Assembly: GCA_036971615.1 (NCBI GenBank)
Contig: JAYKKR010000001.1
Location: 372,001 to 436,000, forward strand
Reading direction: 5' to 3'
Source: Amyloporia xantha
Lineage: Eukaryota; Basidiomycota; Agaricomycetes; Polyporales; Adustoporiaceae
Length of the DNA: 64,000 bases
Made by a program: the position numbers and the translations under genes. This document shows positions 62,029 through 64,000 of this stretch, one piece after another; position 1 is the stretch's first letter, and each line of letters begins with the position of its first letter. The notes below the pieces were generated by a model. The model was not told the origin of the DNA. It did no database searches and worked only from the letters and a program-made list of their open reading frames with translations.

Positions 62029-64000
62029 ATGCAGGGCGGTGGTCAAACCCCGGTTTTTGTTATGAGTATGTTCAAACTTACTGGTCAGAGCTCGGGAGCT
62101 CACGCTGCACTCCAGACACGGCCCCGGAGAGGCAATCCGGTCGAAAAGCTCAGATCTCAAATATTACTGCTGCCAAGGTCGCGTCTATATCACTACTTAT
62201 CCCTGGAATGATACTAATCTCAAGGCTTCCCTACAGACAGTAGCAGATGTCATCAGAACATGTCTGGGTCCCAAGGCGATGTTGAAGATGATCCTGGATC
62301 CTATGGGCGGTATTCTGTACGCATCTTCGTCCTATTTTTCGACACGGTCGTTCATCCAGTGTTTCTTCCAGTTTGACTAACGACGGAAACGCTATCTTGC
62401 GAGAGATTGACGTCGCGCACCCGGCCGCAAAGAACATGATTGAGCTCAGTCGGACGCAAGACGAGGAGTGTGGTGATGGTACCACGAGCGTGATCATTCT
62501 CGGTATGTCTCCCCAGCATGCATGTAGTGCACTCATTCCTAAATCATCTATAGCCGGAGAGATCCTCGCTCAGTCACTCGCACAGCTCGAGCGCGACATC
62601 CACCCCGTGGTCATCATCTCCGCGTACAATAAGGCCCTCAAAGAGGCCCTCGAGATCGTCAAGCGCATCTCCATCCCAATCGACACGAACGACGACGCAC
62701 AGATGCTCTCCCTCATCAAGACCTCAATAGGCACCAAGTTCGTCATGCGCTGGTCCGACCTCATGTGCAAGCTCGCGCTGCAAGCCGTGCGCACCGTCGC
62801 GCAGGAGGAGGGCTCGATCAAGACCATGGACATCAAGCGCTACGCGCGCGTGGAGAAGATCCCCGGAGGAGAGATCGAGAACAGCAAGGTCCTGAGTGGG
62901 ATCATGCTGAACAAGGACATCACACATCCTAAGATGCGCCGGCGGATTGCAAATCCTCGTATCGTGCTTCTGGACTGCCCCCTAGAGTACAAGAAGGGAG
63001 AATCCCAGACCAACATCGAAATCTCGAAGGAGTCTGATTGGTCAAGAATCCAGGAGATTGAGGAGGAGCAGGTCAAAGCTATGGTTGACCGGATCCTGGA
63101 ATTCAAGCCGGACCTCGTTATCACGGAGAAGGGTGTTTCGGGTATGTTCGAACCTTTTTTCCTGAAGCTATATTTGGCTTACCCATCGGTTAGATTACGC
63201 GCAGCATTTCTTTAACAAAGCAAACGTTTCGGCTATTCGTCGGGTACGCAAGTCGGACAACAACCGTATCGCCCGTGCGGTCGGCGCGACGATTGTCAAC
63301 CGTGTGGAAGACCTCCGGGAATCCGACGTGGGAACGAAATGTGGTCTGTTCAACATTGAGAAGATTGGTGACGAGTAAGCTCCATCCTTGTTCCCGCCCT
63401 TCCATACTTCCCTAACCGTGTCAACTTTAGATACTTCACGTTCCTCACGGAGTGCACGACTCCGAAAGCATGCACTATCCTTCTCCGTGGGCCGTCGAAA
63501 GACATCTTGAACGAGATCGACCGCAATCTCGCAGATGCGATGTCCGTTGCGCGCAATGTCTTCTTCAACCCGATTCTCGCGCCGGGAGGAGGTGCGACAG
63601 AGATGGCCATTAGCGTCGGACTGCATGCGAAGGCAAGGAGCATAACGGGAGTGGAAGGCTGGCCGTTCCGTGCAGTGGCCGATGCCATGGAAGTCATCCC
63701 TCGTACACTGGTGCAAAACAGCGGTGGCAACGCTATCAGAGTGCTGACCGAACTCCGGGTATGTACCCAGACGCCACGAGATAAGCTTGATAGTGGACGA
63801 ATCTCACGTTTTCTTCAGGCTAAACATGCCAACGGGGAACATTCGTGGGGTATTGACGGCGAAACGGGGAAGATCGTCGACATGAAGTCATATGGCCTCT
63901 ACGAATCTGCGAGCGTTAAGGTAGTGCTCGCGTCATCCCGCTGTGAATGACGATCTGATGGCTTCAATAGATCCAGATTCTCAAAACGGCTGTGGAAGCC
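62029..64000 (+). CDS. CCT3: T-complex protein 1 subunit gamma (3' end off window)
   Basis: Nine exons are visible (62029-62065, 62116-62177, 62237-62316, 62372-62502, 62554-63141, 63194-63374, 63431-63758, 63819-63920, 63971-64000 and beyond), 513 codons with all phases consistent. Group II chaperonin signatures: LGPKAMLKMILDPMG, TNDGNAILRE, GDGTTSVIIL with the catalytic Asp, KIPGG, VITEKGVS, RVRKSDNNR, and GGGATEM in the second equatorial part. Gamma rather than another subunit is indicated by ARVEKIPGG, LEYKKGESQTNIEI and the MQ...PVFVM-type start. The protein folds actin and tubulin in the cytosolic TRiC ring. About 30-45 C-terminal residues are missing beyond the window edge. Confidence 0.95.

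Overview
The window looks like nuclear DNA of a filamentous basidiomycete, probably an agaricomycete. Genes are cut by many 50-60 nt GT-AG introns. The recognisable host genes are eukaryotic (epsin, ATG101, the CCT gamma chaperonin subunit, dienelactone hydrolases). F-box proteins fused to a nucleotidyltransferase-like fold, a Helitron with HUH-Rep and helicase domains, and Ty3 and Ty1 LTR retrotransposons complete the picture. I saw no rRNA, tRNA or CRISPR array.

Layout. 1-6293 and 19703-25995 are two nearly identical direct copies of one segment. Each carries a small basic-protein gene on the minus strand, about 4.4 kb with at most one short tentative gene, and an epsin gene. The right copy holds a full-length epsin (24708-26608). 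The left copy is cut in exon 5 and fused to unrelated sequence. Between them sits an intact 11.2-kb Ty3/gypsy element (8497-19697) with equal-length 1070-bp LTRs and a GTGT target duplication. It split the small gene, whose last 25 codons lie just left of the 5' LTR.

29.1-31.8 kb holds two dienelactone hydrolase genes in tandem, the second a pseudogene. From about 32.4 to 57.3 kb is an accessory block bounded by two imperfect ~98-bp direct repeats. It contains several genes and fragments of a putative OB-fold-like family and two copies of a divergent gene pair (OB-like gene on minus, F-box-NTase gene on plus). It also contains a Helitron replicase-helicase gene (2,537 codons before disruption) ending in a ubiquitin-specific-protease-like domain. 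A 5.3-kb Ty1/copia element interrupts the Helitron gene with an ACTTT duplication; taking it out restores the frame exactly. The last F-box-NTase gene overlaps the Helitron gene tail to tail, so it probably belongs to the Helitron.

58.2-64.0 kb returns to ordinary host genes: a coiled-coil protein, a 588-bp MULE-like MITE with an 11-bp target duplication, and ATG101 and CCT3 diverging from a 207-bp promoter region. CCT3 runs off the right edge.

The most interesting candidate system is the duplicated divergent cassette (OB-like protein plus F-box-NTase) next to a Helitron whose own protein carries a deubiquitinase-like domain. Pairing an F-box with a USP-like domain suggests an interface with host ubiquitin control; that is inference. 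Exon boundaries were set by hand from splice signals, reading phase and paralogue comparison.
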